DNA from: Flavobacteriaceae bacterium UBA5534
GTDB taxonomy: Bacteria; Bacteroidota; Bacteroidia; Flavobacteriales; Flavobacteriaceae
Direction of reading: 5' to 3'
Length of the DNA: 64,000 bases
Assembly: GCA_002426015.1 (NCBI GenBank)
Contig: DINS01000008.1
Location: 186,001-250,000 of the forward strand
In this document: positions 45,359 to 54,434 of the stretch, in pieces
Layout of the letters: the number at the start of each line of letters is the position of its first letter
How positions within the stretch are numbered: position 1 is the first letter of the stretch
The notes under the pieces: generated by a model
Told to the model about the DNA's origin: nothing
The model's database searches: none
The model's input: the letters and a program-made list of their open reading frames with translations, nothing else
Made by a program: the position numbers and the translations under genes

Positions 45359-48300
45359 ATGAAAAAACTCCTAACCATTGTAATGCTCCTTTGTGTTACA
45401 CTAGTCACTGCACAAGAATTCTCTCTCGATTTAGTAAAAAACATGAAGCCTCGCAATATTGGTCCAGGTGGTATGTCTGGTCGTGTCACAGCGATTGATG
45501 CGGTACACTCCAATCCAGATATCATGTATGTCGGTACCGCTTCTGGTGGTCTTTGGAAATCAACATCTGGAGGCATCAAATGGGAGCCCATTTTTGATAA
45601 TGAAGTGACGGCTTCTATTGGTTCGGTTGCCATTCAGCAATCCAATCCGAGTGTCATTTGGGTAGGAACTGGTGAAGGAAATCCGCGCAATAGCTTAAAT
45701 GGTGGTTATGGAATTTATCGCTCACTCGATGGTGGTAAAAGTTGGCAATTAAAGGGTCTTGAAAAAACACGCCATATACACCGTGTCATCATTGACCCAA
45801 CCAATCCCAATATAGTTTATGCAGCAGCTATCGGCTCTCCTTGGGGAGAACATCCAGAACGTGGAGTTTATAAAACAACCGATGGTGGCGAAACATGGAA
45901 CAAAATATTATTTGCCAACAACAAAACAGGTGCAGCCGATTTAATTATGGATCCAACCAATCCAAATAAATTGATTGCTGCAATGTGGGAACACAAACGT
46001 GACCCTTGGTTTTTTAATTCTGGTGGCGAAGGTTCTGGATTGCACATTACCTATGACGGAGGAAAAAATTGGAGAAAAGTGACTGAAAAAGATGGTTTTC
46101 CAAAAGGAAATCTTGGTCGAATTGGAGTTGCCATTGCTCCCAATAAACCAAATATTGTATATGCTTTGGTAGAAGCCGAAAAGAACGCGCTTTACAAAAG
46201 TGAAGATGGCGGCTTTAAATGGAAAATGATAAACAATAAAGATGATATTGGCAATCGTCCTTTCTATTATTCTGAAATATATGTTGATCCTCAAAATGAA
46301 AACCGAGTATATTCAATTTATACTTATGTGAATGTGAGTGAAGATGGCGGAAAGAATTTTGACCAATTAATGCCAGCTTATGGTGTCGACAATGGTGTCC
46401 ATCCAGACCATCATGCATGGTGGATTCATCCAAAAAATGGCAACTTTATGATTGACGGAAACGATGGCGGCATGAACATCACTAAAGATGGTGGAAAATC
46501 ATGGCGATTTATTGGTAACCTTCCTGTAGCTCAATTTTATCATATCAATGTAGATAATGACTTTCCTTATAATGTGTATGGAGGTATGCAAGACAATGGC
46601 TCTTGGAGAGGACCAGCCTATGTTTGGAGAGTTCAAGGTATTCGCAATAGTTATTGGCAGGAAATTAGTTTTGGTGACGGATTTGACGTTGTACCAGATA
46701 AGGACGATTCGCGTTATGGTTGGACGATGAGCCAACAAGGTTATGTTGAACGTTACGATTGGGAAACTGGCAATAATTATATTGTAAGACCAACGCATCC
46801 AGATGCCAATGTTGAATTGCGTTTTAATTGGAATTCTGCCATCAATATAGACCCCTTTGACAATAACACCATCTATTTTGGAAGTCAATTTGTCCACAAA
46901 TCAACTGATAAGGGAAATACTTGGACTTTAATTTCACCTGATTTAACCACGAATGATCCAGAAAAATTAAAACAAGCTGAAAGTGGAGGCATCACCATGG
47001 ATGCCACAGGTGCCGAAAATCATTGCACCATTTTAGTGATAGAGCCTTCTCCTGTTGAAAAAAATATGCTCTGGGTTGGTACTGATGATGGTCGTGTACA
47101 TACTTCACAAAATGGAGGACAAACTTGGACTGACGTGACCAAAAACATTAAAGGTTTACCAACTGGGAGTTGGATACCTCAAATAAAAGCATCCAATAAA
47201 AATAAAGGGGAGGCCTTATTGGTTGCCAATGATTATCGCCGTTTTAACTTCACTCCTTATGCCTATAGAACAAAAGATTATGGCAAGACATGGACACGAA
47301 TTGTCGATGAAACCGATGTTAAAAGTTATACCCTTTCGATTATTGAAGATATTGAGGAACCAAACTTAATGTTCCTTGGAACAGACGATGGACTTTATAT
47401 TTCATTAGATGCTGGCACAAAATGGACGAAATGGACCGAAGGTTTTCCAACGGTTTCTGTCAAGGATTTGGTGATACATCCTCGTGAACATGACTTGGTT
47501 ATTGGTACTTTTGGAAGAGCCGCCTGGGTATTGGATGATATCAGACCTCTTCGCGAAATGGCAAAAAACAAAAACCTCATCAATCAAAAATTAGAATTGT
47601 TTACACCTCCAACTGCTTATCAGGCTGCTTATCAACAACCAACAGGCAGTCGCTTTGGTGCTGATGCAATGTACCATGGCGAAAATAGACCTTATGGTGC
47701 CCAACTTTCCTATTATGTCAAAATTGATGAAAAGAAAACTGACGATAAGGAAAAAGACAAAAAGAAAAAAGAAGAAGAATCTGATAAAGAAAAAGATGAG
47801 ACCACAGCTGAAGATAAAAATGTAGTAAAATGGGATTCGTTAACCATGAAAATATACGATGGCGATCGCTTAATCAGAACCTTAAACCAAAAAGCACCTG
47901 ACTCGAGTGGTGTCCACAAGTGGACTTGGTATTTGGACGAAGCTGGTGTGGACAGACCTTCAAAATCTGTTAGGAAAAGAAACAACGAACCAGGTGGAGC
48001 ATCTGTAAAACCTGGAACTTATAGAGTGGTGATGAGTTTTGGTGATCAAACGTCAGAAGAACAAATTACCGTAAAATCAGATCCTCGTTTAAATATTTCA
48101 AATTCAAATATCACCGAGGTTTATAACGCCACAAAAGAGCTACAGAGTATGCAGCAAGTTGCTGCTGATGCAGTGAAGCAATTGATTGAAAGCAAAAAAA
48201 TTGCTGAATCTTACCAATCAGATTTAAAAACACTGGACAAAGACGCATACAAAGACCAAATAAAGGCATCTAAAGATATCATTAAAAAAATAGATGACAT

Positions 48301-48586
48301 TGTTGATATCTACCTTGGCAAAGAAGACAAACGACAAGGTATCACACGTAATCCAGAAGTTACAGTAATGCAACGATTGGGCAATGCAAGTAGTTATGTA
48401 AGCTCGAGACAAAATGGATTGACTTCTACCGAAAACACTTTAATGAAGCATGCAAAAGATGCATTAAATGCTGTGTTGGATACAACCAATGCTTTTTTCA
48501 ATGACGATTGGAAAACCTACAAAGCCACAATGGAAAACCTGAAAGCATCACCATTTAAAGAAACAAAAACTTTTAAATTAAATTAA
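45359..48586 (+). CDS. Large secreted BNR/VPS10-type propeller protein
   Basis: 1075 residues with a signal peptide (1-18, V-T-A before QEF). Residues about 25-760 form long beta-propellers with repeated S-x-D-G-G-K-S/T-W units (R-S-L-D-G-G-K-S-W, K-T-T-D-G-G-E-T-W, T-Y-D-G-G-K-N-W, T-S-Q-N-G-G-Q-T-W), the sortilin/VPS10-like family of Bacteroidota often called glycosyl hydrolase without proof. A very charged Lys/Glu/Asp linker sits at about 795-820. The C-terminal part is helical (about 920-1070). No sialidase Asp-box catalytic set is evident. It ends at a strong terminator shared with the fnr-like gene. Confidence 0.82.
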   Translation: MKKLLTIVMLLCVTLVTAQEFSLDLVKNMKPRNIGPGGMSGRVTAIDAVHSNPDIMYVGTASGGLWKSTSGGIKWEPIFDNEVTASIGSVAIQQSNPSVIWVGTGEGNPRNSLNGGYGIYRSLDGGKSWQLKGLEKTRHIHRVIIDPTNPNIVYAAAIGSPWGEHPERGVYKTTDGGETWNKILFANNKTGAADLIMDPTNPNKLIAAMWEHKRDPWFFNSGGEGSGLHITYDGGKNWRKVTEKDGFPKGNLGRIGVAIAPNKPNIVYALVEAEKNALYKSEDGGFKWKMINNKDDIGNRPFYYSEIYVDPQNENRVYSIYTYVNVSEDGGKNFDQLMPAYGVDNGVHPDHHAWWIHPKNGNFMIDGNDGGMNITKDGGKSWRFIGNLPVAQFYHINVDNDFPYNVYGGMQDNGSWRGPAYVWRVQGIRNSYWQEISFGDGFDVVPDKDDSRYGWTMSQQGYVERYDWETGNNYIVRPTHPDANVELRFNWNSAINIDPFDNNTIYFGSQFVHKSTDKGNTWTLISPDLTTNDPEKLKQAESGGITMDATGAENHCTILVIEPSPVEKNMLWVGTDDGRVHTSQNGGQTWTDVTKNIKGLPTGSWIPQIKASNKNKGEALLVANDYRRFNFTPYAYRTKDYGKTWTRIVDETDVKSYTLSIIEDIEEPNLMFLGTDDGLYISLDAGTKWTKWTEGFPTVSVKDLVIHPREHDLVIGTFGRAAWVLDDIRPLREMAKNKNLINQKLELFTPPTAYQAAYQQPTGSRFGADAMYHGENRPYGAQLSYYVKIDEKKTDDKEKDKKKKEEESDKEKDETTAEDKNVVKWDSLTMKIYDGDRLIRTLNQKAPDSSGVHKWTWYLDEAGVDRPSKSVRKRNNEPGGASVKPGTYRVVMSFGDQTSEEQITVKSDPRLNISNSNITEVYNATKELQSMQQVAADAVKQLIESKKIAESYQSDLKTLDKDAYKDQIKASKDIIKKIDDIVDIYLGKEDKRQGITRNPEVTVMQRLGNASSYVSSRQNGLTSTENTLMKHAKDALNAVLDTTNAFFNDDWKTYKATMENLKASPFKETKTFKLN

Positions 48587-48597
48587 GTTTTAAAAAA

Positions 48598-48627
48598 AAC
48601 GCTCTAAAATTTTAGAGCGTTTTTTTA
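48598..48627. terminator. Bidirectional terminator
   Basis: A perfect 24-base palindrome (arm AACGCTCTAAAA) flanked by A and T runs, between the convergent propeller gene and the fnr-like gene. Confidence 0.9.
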
Positions 48628-49302
48628 TTCAATACGTTTCAATCGTTCCAGATCCATTATTTTAATGGATTTTCCTGATGTAGAAATTAAGCCCTCTTTT
48701 TTAAATTGGGATAATATCCTAATGACAGATTCTGTTGCAGTACCAATAATGCTCGCATAATCATCTCTAGTTAACACAACATTGATAGAACCATCGTTTG
48801 CTACTCCAAAATCATTTTTAAGAGTTATAATGGTTTCGGCCAAACGTTGTTTAACTGACTTTTGGGCCATATCAATGAGGTCATCTTCAGCTTGTCTTAA
48901 ATTTTGAGCCAAATGCTGCAAAACATCAAATGAAAAGTCTTTATTGACGTGTAAACTATTCAAAATCTGATCTTTTGGAACATAGCATAGTTCGACATCG
49001 TTTAATGCAACAGCGCTCAAATTAGTTCGTTCTTCACTAATAATGGATCTCTGTCCTATAAGCTCTCCTTTTCCCAAGAGCTTGACTGTTTGGTCTTTTC
49101 CATTAGAATTCAGTTTTACCAATTTACAGACACCAGATCTAATACAGTAAACACCATTGAGCAACTCACCTTCATCAAAGATAATATCTCCCCTTTTATA
49201 ACCGAGAGAGGTCTTACTGTCAGAAACTTGTTTCAATTCTTCTTTAGTCATTGACCTCATCGAATTCAGCTGCCTGGCAATACATTGTTCACATTTACTC
49301 AT
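48625..49302 (-). CDS. FNR/CRP-family oxygen-type regulator with three FNR-like cysteines
   Basis: 225 residues. The cNMP-binding-like beta-roll is at about 25-140, the dimer helix at 140-165 and the HTH at about 180-215. The start C4-E-Q-C7 aligns with C20 and C23 of E. coli FNR and C106 in E-L-C-Y-V-P with C122; the position of C29 is Asn13. In the recognition helix (T-A-T-E-S-V-I-R-I-L) the Glu and Arg that read TGA are kept, while FNR Ser212 is Ile. It is divergent from ccoI and its promoter overlaps the shared FNR-like box, so it probably controls the cbb3 genes and itself. Fe-S sensing is inferred. Confidence 0.85.
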   Translation of the reverse strand: MSKCEQCIARQLNSMRSMTKEELKQVSDSKTSLGYKRGDIIFDEGELLNGVYCIRSGVCKLVKLNSNGKDQTVKLLGKGELIGQRSIISEERTNLSAVALNDVELCYVPKDQILNSLHVNKDFSFDVLQHLAQNLRQAEDDLIDMAQKSVKQRLAETIITLKNDFGVANDGSINVVLTRDDYASIIGTATESVIRILSQFKKEGLISTSGKSIKIMDLERLKRIE

Positions 49303-49319
49303 ATCTGTATTAACTTATT

Positions 49320-49327
49320 CAAAAATA
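49320..49327 (-). promoter_or_regulatory. -7 promoter element of the fnr-like gene
   Basis: On the minus strand TATTTTTG, a full TAnnTTTG match, 18 bases upstream of the start codon. The FNR-like box centre lies 19 bases further upstream, overlapping the promoter, a position suited to repression. Confidence 0.55.
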
Positions 49328-49335
49328 CTGAAAAC

Positions 49336-49349
49336 ATGATAATAATCAT
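49336..49349. promoter_or_regulatory. FNR-like box upstream of ccoI
   Basis: ATGAT-aata-ATCAT, a perfect inverted repeat with the 4-base spacing of the FNR site TTGAT-N4-ATCAA. Its centre is 33 bases upstream of the centre of the ccoI -7 element, the class II activator position (about -41). The same core recurs at 61532-61545. Confidence 0.8.
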
Positions 49350-49371
49350 ATTTTAAAAACCTTTCATTTTT

Positions 49372-49379
49372 AACCTTTG
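49372..49379 (+). promoter_or_regulatory. -7 promoter element of ccoI
   Basis: AACCTTTG, seven of eight to TAnnTTTG, 26 bases before the ccoI start. There is no TTG at -33, consistent with activator dependence. Confidence 0.55.
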
Positions 49380-49405
49380 CACAAGGTATAAATGAGCAAT
49401 TTAAT

Positions 49406-51775
49406 ATGGAACAATCCACTTGTTTCCATTGTGGTGACAACTGCGGTAAAAATGTAATCAATTTTCAAGAAAAAACATTCTGCTGTAATGGCTGTAAGAC
49501 TGTTTATGAAATTTTCTCTGAAAATGATTTAACATGCTATTACGATTTACAATCATCACCTGGAGCTATTCCAAAAGAGATTGAAGGAAAATATGATTTT
49601 CTAACTCAACAAAACATCATAGATAAACTTGTGGAGTTTGATGATGGCAATACACAAATTGTCAATCTTTTTATTCCTCATATTCATTGTAGTTCATGTA
49701 TTTGGATACTTGAAAATTTAAATAAACTCAATAAAAACATTTCTCTATCACAAGTCGATTTTGGTAAAAAATCGGTTCGTGTACATTACAACTCCAAAGC
49801 CTATTCATTAAAAGAGGTTGTTGTATTGTTAAGTTCTATTGGGTATGAACCATATATAAGCCTTGATGATTTTTCTGCTGGAAAAAAACAGGTCAATAGA
49901 ACTTTGATTTATAAATTAGGTATTGCAGGTTTTGCCTTTGGCAATGTCATGTTTTTATCCTTTCCAGAATATTTTGAGGTTGGCGAATTTTGGTTGGAAC
50001 AATACAAGCCTCTCTTTAGGTGGTTGATGTTTGCATTTTCATTACCAGTCGTATTTTATGCCTCTCAAGATTATTTTATTTCGGCATATAAAGGATTACG
50101 TGCCAAAATATTAAATATTGATGTTCCTATTGCGTTAGGAATAGTTGTTTTGTTCTTAAGAAGTACTATAGACATTGCATTCGATTTTGGTTCTGGTTTT
50201 TTTGATAGTTTAACAGGACTGATTTTCTTTTTATTGCTCGGAAAGTTCTTTCAACAAAAAACCTACTCCTTTTTATCGTTTGAACGCGATTACAAATCCT
50301 ATTTTCCAATTGCCATTACCAAAATCACTTCAGAAGGCGAAGTTCCGATTCAAGTGTATGAAATTGTAAAAGGTGACCGATTGCTCATCAGAAATGAAGA
50401 ATTGATTCCTGTTGATGGAATACTAATTAATGGCAATGCAAAAATTGATTACAGTTTTGTAACAGGTGAGTCAGAAACTATTTCTAAAAAATCAGGAGAC
50501 AAGTTATTTTCAGGAGGAAAGCAGACTTCTGGAGTTATTGAAATGGAAGCCATAAAAACCGTTGAGCAAAGCTATCTTACCCAATTATGGAGCAATGATG
50601 TCTTTACAAAAGTAAAAGAAGATGGCTTTACAACGCTCACCAACACCATTAGTAAGCGTTTTACAATAGCTGTATTAAGCATTGCTTTTATTTCCACTAC
50701 TTTTTGGTTATTTACAGATGCATCTATTGCAATGAATGTATTCACTTCGGTGTTAATTATTGCTTGTCCTTGTGCCATTGCTTTGGCAGCACCTTTTACA
50801 TTAGGAAATTTACTACGCATTTTTGGGAAACAAAAATTCTACCTCAAAAATGCCACTGTTATAGAACAATTGGCAGCCATCAATACCATTATTTTCGATA
50901 AAACAGGTACTATAACATCAAACAAAAGAAGCACAGCAACTTATGATGGTATAACACTTTCAAAAGATGAAGAGTTGCTCTTAAAGAATACACTGCGTGG
51001 TTCTAACCATCCATTAAGCAGAACACTTTATGAGCTGTTAAAAGAGCATGATATTATCACACTAGATCAGTTTGAAGAACACCTCGGCAAAGGTATTGAA
51101 GCTACTCATAAAAAAAACAAGATCAAAATTGGTTCAGCTGGTTTTGTAGGTGCATCTGACACTTCTGTTTTAAACACTACTGTCCATATAAGCGCTAATA
51201 ATACTTACAAGGGAAAATTTACATTTTATAATAGCTATCGTAAAGGTTTATCAAAATTATTTAATAAGCTAAAAAAACAATACGATTTGGTGATTCTCTC
51301 TGGAGATAATGAAGGTGAATTAGAGAATTTGAAAAAAATGCTGCCATCAAAAACAAAAATGTTATTTAATCAAAAGCCTGAAGATAAACTAGAATACATT
51401 AAATACCATCAAAGTGAAGGTGCTAAAGTCTTAATGATTGGTGATGGGTTGAATGATGCTGGAGCTTTGGCTCAAAGTAATGTTGGCATAGCTATATCAG
51501 AAAATGTGAATGTATTCTCTCCTGCTTGTGATGCTATTTTAGATGCAAGTCAATTCAACAAACTAAACAATTTTATAAAAGCTTCAAAATCGGCCATAAG
51601 TATCGTTAAATGGAGTTTTGCCTTGTCATTTATATACAATGTTATTGGACTTTATTTTGCAGTAACTGGTCAATTAGCACCAGTAATTGCAGCTATTTTA
51701 ATGCCTTTGAGTTCTATTAGTGTTGTAGTATTTACTACATTGGCAACAAATTTTATTGGCAGAAGATTAGAATGA
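49406..51775 (+). CDS. ccoI: Copper-translocating P1B-type ATPase for cbb3 oxidase
   Basis: 789 residues. The N-terminal Cys-rich metal part (C-F-H-C-G-D-N-C, C-C-N-G-C) and an HMA domain with H-C-S-S-C are followed by eight transmembrane helices with the ion motif C-P-C (I-I-A-C-P-C-A-I-A-L), D-K-T-G-T-I-T phosphorylation site, H-P-L-S and G-D-G-L-N-D-A-G. This Cys-rich start marks the FixI/CcoI type, which exports Cu(I) to the periplasm for the cbb3 binuclear site. It is the first gene of the cbb3 cluster and has an FNR-like promoter. Confidence 0.93.
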   Translation: MEQSTCFHCGDNCGKNVINFQEKTFCCNGCKTVYEIFSENDLTCYYDLQSSPGAIPKEIEGKYDFLTQQNIIDKLVEFDDGNTQIVNLFIPHIHCSSCIWILENLNKLNKNISLSQVDFGKKSVRVHYNSKAYSLKEVVVLLSSIGYEPYISLDDFSAGKKQVNRTLIYKLGIAGFAFGNVMFLSFPEYFEVGEFWLEQYKPLFRWLMFAFSLPVVFYASQDYFISAYKGLRAKILNIDVPIALGIVVLFLRSTIDIAFDFGSGFFDSLTGLIFFLLLGKFFQQKTYSFLSFERDYKSYFPIAITKITSEGEVPIQVYEIVKGDRLLIRNEELIPVDGILINGNAKIDYSFVTGESETISKKSGDKLFSGGKQTSGVIEMEAIKTVEQSYLTQLWSNDVFTKVKEDGFTTLTNTISKRFTIAVLSIAFISTTFWLFTDASIAMNVFTSVLIIACPCAIALAAPFTLGNLLRIFGKQKFYLKNATVIEQLAAINTIIFDKTGTITSNKRSTATYDGITLSKDEELLLKNTLRGSNHPLSRTLYELLKEHDIITLDQFEEHLGKGIEATHKKNKIKIGSAGFVGASDTSVLNTTVHISANNTYKGKFTFYNSYRKGLSKLFNKLKKQYDLVILSGDNEGELENLKKMLPSKTKMLFNQKPEDKLEYIKYHQSEGAKVLMIGDGLNDAGALAQSNVGIAISENVNVFSPACDAILDASQFNKLNNFIKASKSAISIVKWSFALSFIYNVIGLYFAVTGQLAPVIAAILMPLSSISVVVFTTLATNFIGRRLE

Positions 51776-51791
51776 GTAAAAATAACCAAAT

Positions 51792-51805
51792 ATGATAAAT
51801 GTCAT
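51792..51805. promoter_or_regulatory. FNR-like box upstream of ccoS-ccoNO
   Basis: ATGAT-aaat-GTCAT, one base from a perfect inverted repeat. Its centre lies exactly 33 bases from the centre of the -7 element at 51828-51835, as in front of ccoI. Confidence 0.7.
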
Positions 51806-51827
51806 GTTTTAACAACGTGTTCAAACG

Positions 51828-51835
51828 TAATTTTG
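51828..51835 (+). promoter_or_regulatory. -7 promoter element of ccoS-ccoNO
   Basis: TAATTTTG, a full TAnnTTTG match, 20 bases before the ccoS start; no TTG at -33. It gives the oxidase genes a promoter separate from ccoI. Confidence 0.65.
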
Positions 51836-51855
51836 AGCCATAACTTCAAATAGGT

Positions 51856-52038
51856 ATGAGTGTTATATATATTTTATTAACTATCAGCATTATAGTAGCC
51901 ATCGTGTTCTTTGTCGCATTCATTTTTGCCGTGAAAAATGGCCAATATGATGACAGCTATACACCTTCGGTTCGTATGCTTTTTGAAGATGAACTTGTAA
52001 AAGAAAAAACAAAAAAACCAATACAATCTAAAGACTAA
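51856..52038 (+). CDS. ccoS: cbb3 oxidase assembly protein CcoS
   Basis: 60 residues: one transmembrane helix (about 3-26), then A-V-K-N-G-Q-Y-D-D, the CcoS signature, and a short polar tail. CcoS is needed for cofactor insertion into the cbb3 core in studied bacteria. It lies 11 bases before ccoNO. Confidence 0.92.
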   Translation: MSVIYILLTISIIVAIVFFVAFIFAVKNGQYDDSYTPSVRMLFEDELVKEKTKKPIQSKD

Positions 52039-52049
52039 TCAGAATCACT

Positions 52050-54239
52050 ATGGAAATGCAACAATTTTATTACGATAATAAGATCGTTAAAAATTTTATC
52101 TACGCCACAATACTTTGGGGTGTTGTAGGAATGATAGTAGGCTTAATGATCGCCTTTCTTTTTATTTTCCCTAACTACATGGAAGGTATTTCTTGGTTGA
52201 GTTTTGGTCGATTGCGACCGCTTCATACCAATGCCGTTATTTTTGCCTTTGTTGGAAATGCTATTTTTGCTGGTGTTTACTATTCTTCCCAACGATTATT
52301 AAAAGCCAGAATGTTCAGTGATTTATTGAGCAAAATTAACTTTTGGGGATGGCAACTTATTATTGTTGGTGCAGCAATAACATTGCCTTTAGGCTATACA
52401 ACTTCTAAAGAATATGCTGAATTGGAATGGCCATTTGACATTGCCATTGCATTGGTTTGGGTTGTTTTTGGTTGGAATCTTATCGGAACTATTCTAAAAA
52501 GAAGACAACGACACTTGTATGTCGCTATTTGGTTTTATATAGCTACGTTCGTAACTGTTGCAGTACTTCATATCTTTAATAGCCTAGAGTTACCTGTGAG
52601 TGCCTTAAAGAGCTATTCGGTATATGCTGGCGTACAAGATGCATTGGTACAATGGTGGTATGGTCATAATGCTGTCGCGTTTTTCTTGACCACTCCGTTT
52701 TTAGGTTTGATGTACTATTTTGTGCCAAAAGCTGCTAACAGACCTGTCTATTCATATCGATTATCTATCATACACTTCTGGTCTTTGATATTCATCTACA
52801 TTTGGGCTGGACCACACCATTTACTTTATACTGCTCTACCAGAATGGGCTCAAAATTTAGGTGTTGCATTTTCTGTAATGTTATTGATGCCTTCTTGGGG
52901 AGGAATGATCAACGGACTACTAACCCTTCGTGGAGCTTGGGACAAAGTACGTGTTGACCCAGTGCTTAAATTTATGGTGGTCGCTATTACTGGTTATGGT
53001 ATGGCAACTTTTGAAGGACCAATGTTATCGCTCAAAAACGTTAATGCCATAGCACATTTTACCGATTGGATTATAGCACACGTTCACGTTGGAGCATTGG
53101 CATGGAACGGGTTTTTAGCCTTCGGTATGATTTATTGGTTGGTACCTAGACTGTTTAAAACCAAATTATATTCTATAAAACTTGCAAACTTTCACTTTTG
53201 GATTGGCACATTAGGTATTATTTTATACGCATTACCATTATATGTTGCAGGTTTCACTCAAGCAAGTATGTGGAAACAATTTAGACCAGATGGTAATTTG
53301 GTATATGGTAACTTTTTAGAAACCGTTACAGAGATCATGCCAATGTACTGGATGCGTGCCATAGGTGGTACTCTATACATCACAGGAATGCTCGTACTTG
53401 TATACAACGTGTATGTAACCATTAAACAAGGAAGCAAAGTAGAAGACGAATTGGCCGAAGCTGCAGCTTTAGAGCGTGTTTCTAAAAAACGTGTAGCTGG
53501 CGAAGGATGGCACACTTGGTTAGAGCGTAAGCCAGTACAATTAACCGTTCTTGCTACAATTGCCATCTTAATTGGTGGTATCGTACAAATTGTGCCTACC
53601 ATTATGGTAAAATCCAACATTCCTACCATTAGCAGTGTGAAACCTTATACACCTTTAGAATTAGAAGGGCGTGATATTTATATACGTGAAGGTTGTGTTG
53701 GCTGTCATTCACAAATGGTAAGACCTTTTAGAAGTGAGGTAGCGCGTTATGGCGAATACTCAAAAGCTGGTGAATATGTTTATGACCATCCATTCCTATG
53801 GGGAAGTAAGCGTACTGGACCAGACCTACATAGAGTCGGTCAAAAGTATTCAGACAATTGGCACTTTAATCATATGTACGATCCGCAAAGCACATCATCT
53901 GGTTCTATTATGCCATCATACCAATGGTTAATTAGAAGCGAGTTAGACAAATCCCAAACAGAGGATAAAATGAAAGTAATGGTAAAATTAGGGGTGCCAT
54001 ATACAGATGAAGATATTGCAAATGCTCAAAAGCAAATGTTAGAGCAAGGCACCAAAATTGAACAAAACCTTTATAGTGATCCAGATTTTGTGACTGCTTA
54101 TGAAAACGACAAGAAAAGTTCTGGTGACGACTTCGTTGAAATGAAAAACAGAGAGATTGTAGCACTTATTGCATATTTACAACGGCTAGGAACCGATATA
54201 AAAATTCAAGATCTAGAAGACAAAACCACTCAAAACTAA
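52050..54239 (+). CDS. ccoNO: cbb3 cytochrome oxidase, fused subunits I and II
   Basis: 729 residues. CcoN (about 1-485) has twelve helices and the haem/copper histidines in R-P-L-H-T-N-A, W-W-Y-G-H-N-A-V, G-P-H-H-L-L-Y and H-V-H-V-G-A-L. CcoO (about 500-729) is a membrane-anchored monohaem cytochrome with C549-V-G-C552-H and the following M-V-R-P-F-R-S-E. Fusion of the two is usual in Bacteroidota. It is the catalytic core of the high-affinity oxygen reductase. The Fe-S/copper assembly genes flank it. Confidence 0.96.
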   Translation: MEMQQFYYDNKIVKNFIYATILWGVVGMIVGLMIAFLFIFPNYMEGISWLSFGRLRPLHTNAVIFAFVGNAIFAGVYYSSQRLLKARMFSDLLSKINFWGWQLIIVGAAITLPLGYTTSKEYAELEWPFDIAIALVWVVFGWNLIGTILKRRQRHLYVAIWFYIATFVTVAVLHIFNSLELPVSALKSYSVYAGVQDALVQWWYGHNAVAFFLTTPFLGLMYYFVPKAANRPVYSYRLSIIHFWSLIFIYIWAGPHHLLYTALPEWAQNLGVAFSVMLLMPSWGGMINGLLTLRGAWDKVRVDPVLKFMVVAITGYGMATFEGPMLSLKNVNAIAHFTDWIIAHVHVGALAWNGFLAFGMIYWLVPRLFKTKLYSIKLANFHFWIGTLGIILYALPLYVAGFTQASMWKQFRPDGNLVYGNFLETVTEIMPMYWMRAIGGTLYITGMLVLVYNVYVTIKQGSKVEDELAEAAALERVSKKRVAGEGWHTWLERKPVQLTVLATIAILIGGIVQIVPTIMVKSNIPTISSVKPYTPLELEGRDIYIREGCVGCHSQMVRPFRSEVARYGEYSKAGEYVYDHPFLWGSKRTGPDLHRVGQKYSDNWHFNHMYDPQSTSSGSIMPSYQWLIRSELDKSQTEDKMKVMVKLGVPYTDEDIANAQKQMLEQGTKIEQNLYSDPDFVTAYENDKKSSGDDFVEMKNREIVALIAYLQRLGTDIKIQDLEDKTTQN

Positions 54240-54245
54240 AGCATT

Positions 54246-54434
54246 ATGTTAAAATTCGTAAAAAACCATATGGAGAGCATAACTGGAATTGAAATATATC
54301 CAATCATCTCCTTACTTATATTCTTTACTTTTTTTGTGATACTATTTTGGTGGGTTTTCACAGCAAAAAAAGATTACATCAATAAAGTAAGCAACCTTCC
54401 ATTAGATAACCAACAAAACGACACGATATCATGA
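54246..54434 (+). CDS. ccoQ: cbb3 oxidase small subunit CcoQ-like
   Basis: 62 residues, one transmembrane helix (about 17-41) and a polar tail. Identified by size, topology and position between ccoNO and ccoP; sequence alone would be weak. W-W-V-F-T-A-K-K-D-Y near the helix end is typical. It overlaps ccoP by 4 bases (ATGA). Confidence 0.8.
   Translation: MLKFVKNHMESITGIEIYPIISLLIFFTFFVILFWWVFTAKKDYINKVSNLPLDNQQNDTIS

Noticed and set aside
47745..47820. Purine-rich low-complexity stretch
   Set aside because: It is in frame and encodes the Lys/Glu/Asp linker of the propeller protein; codons vary, so it is not a simple DNA repeat.
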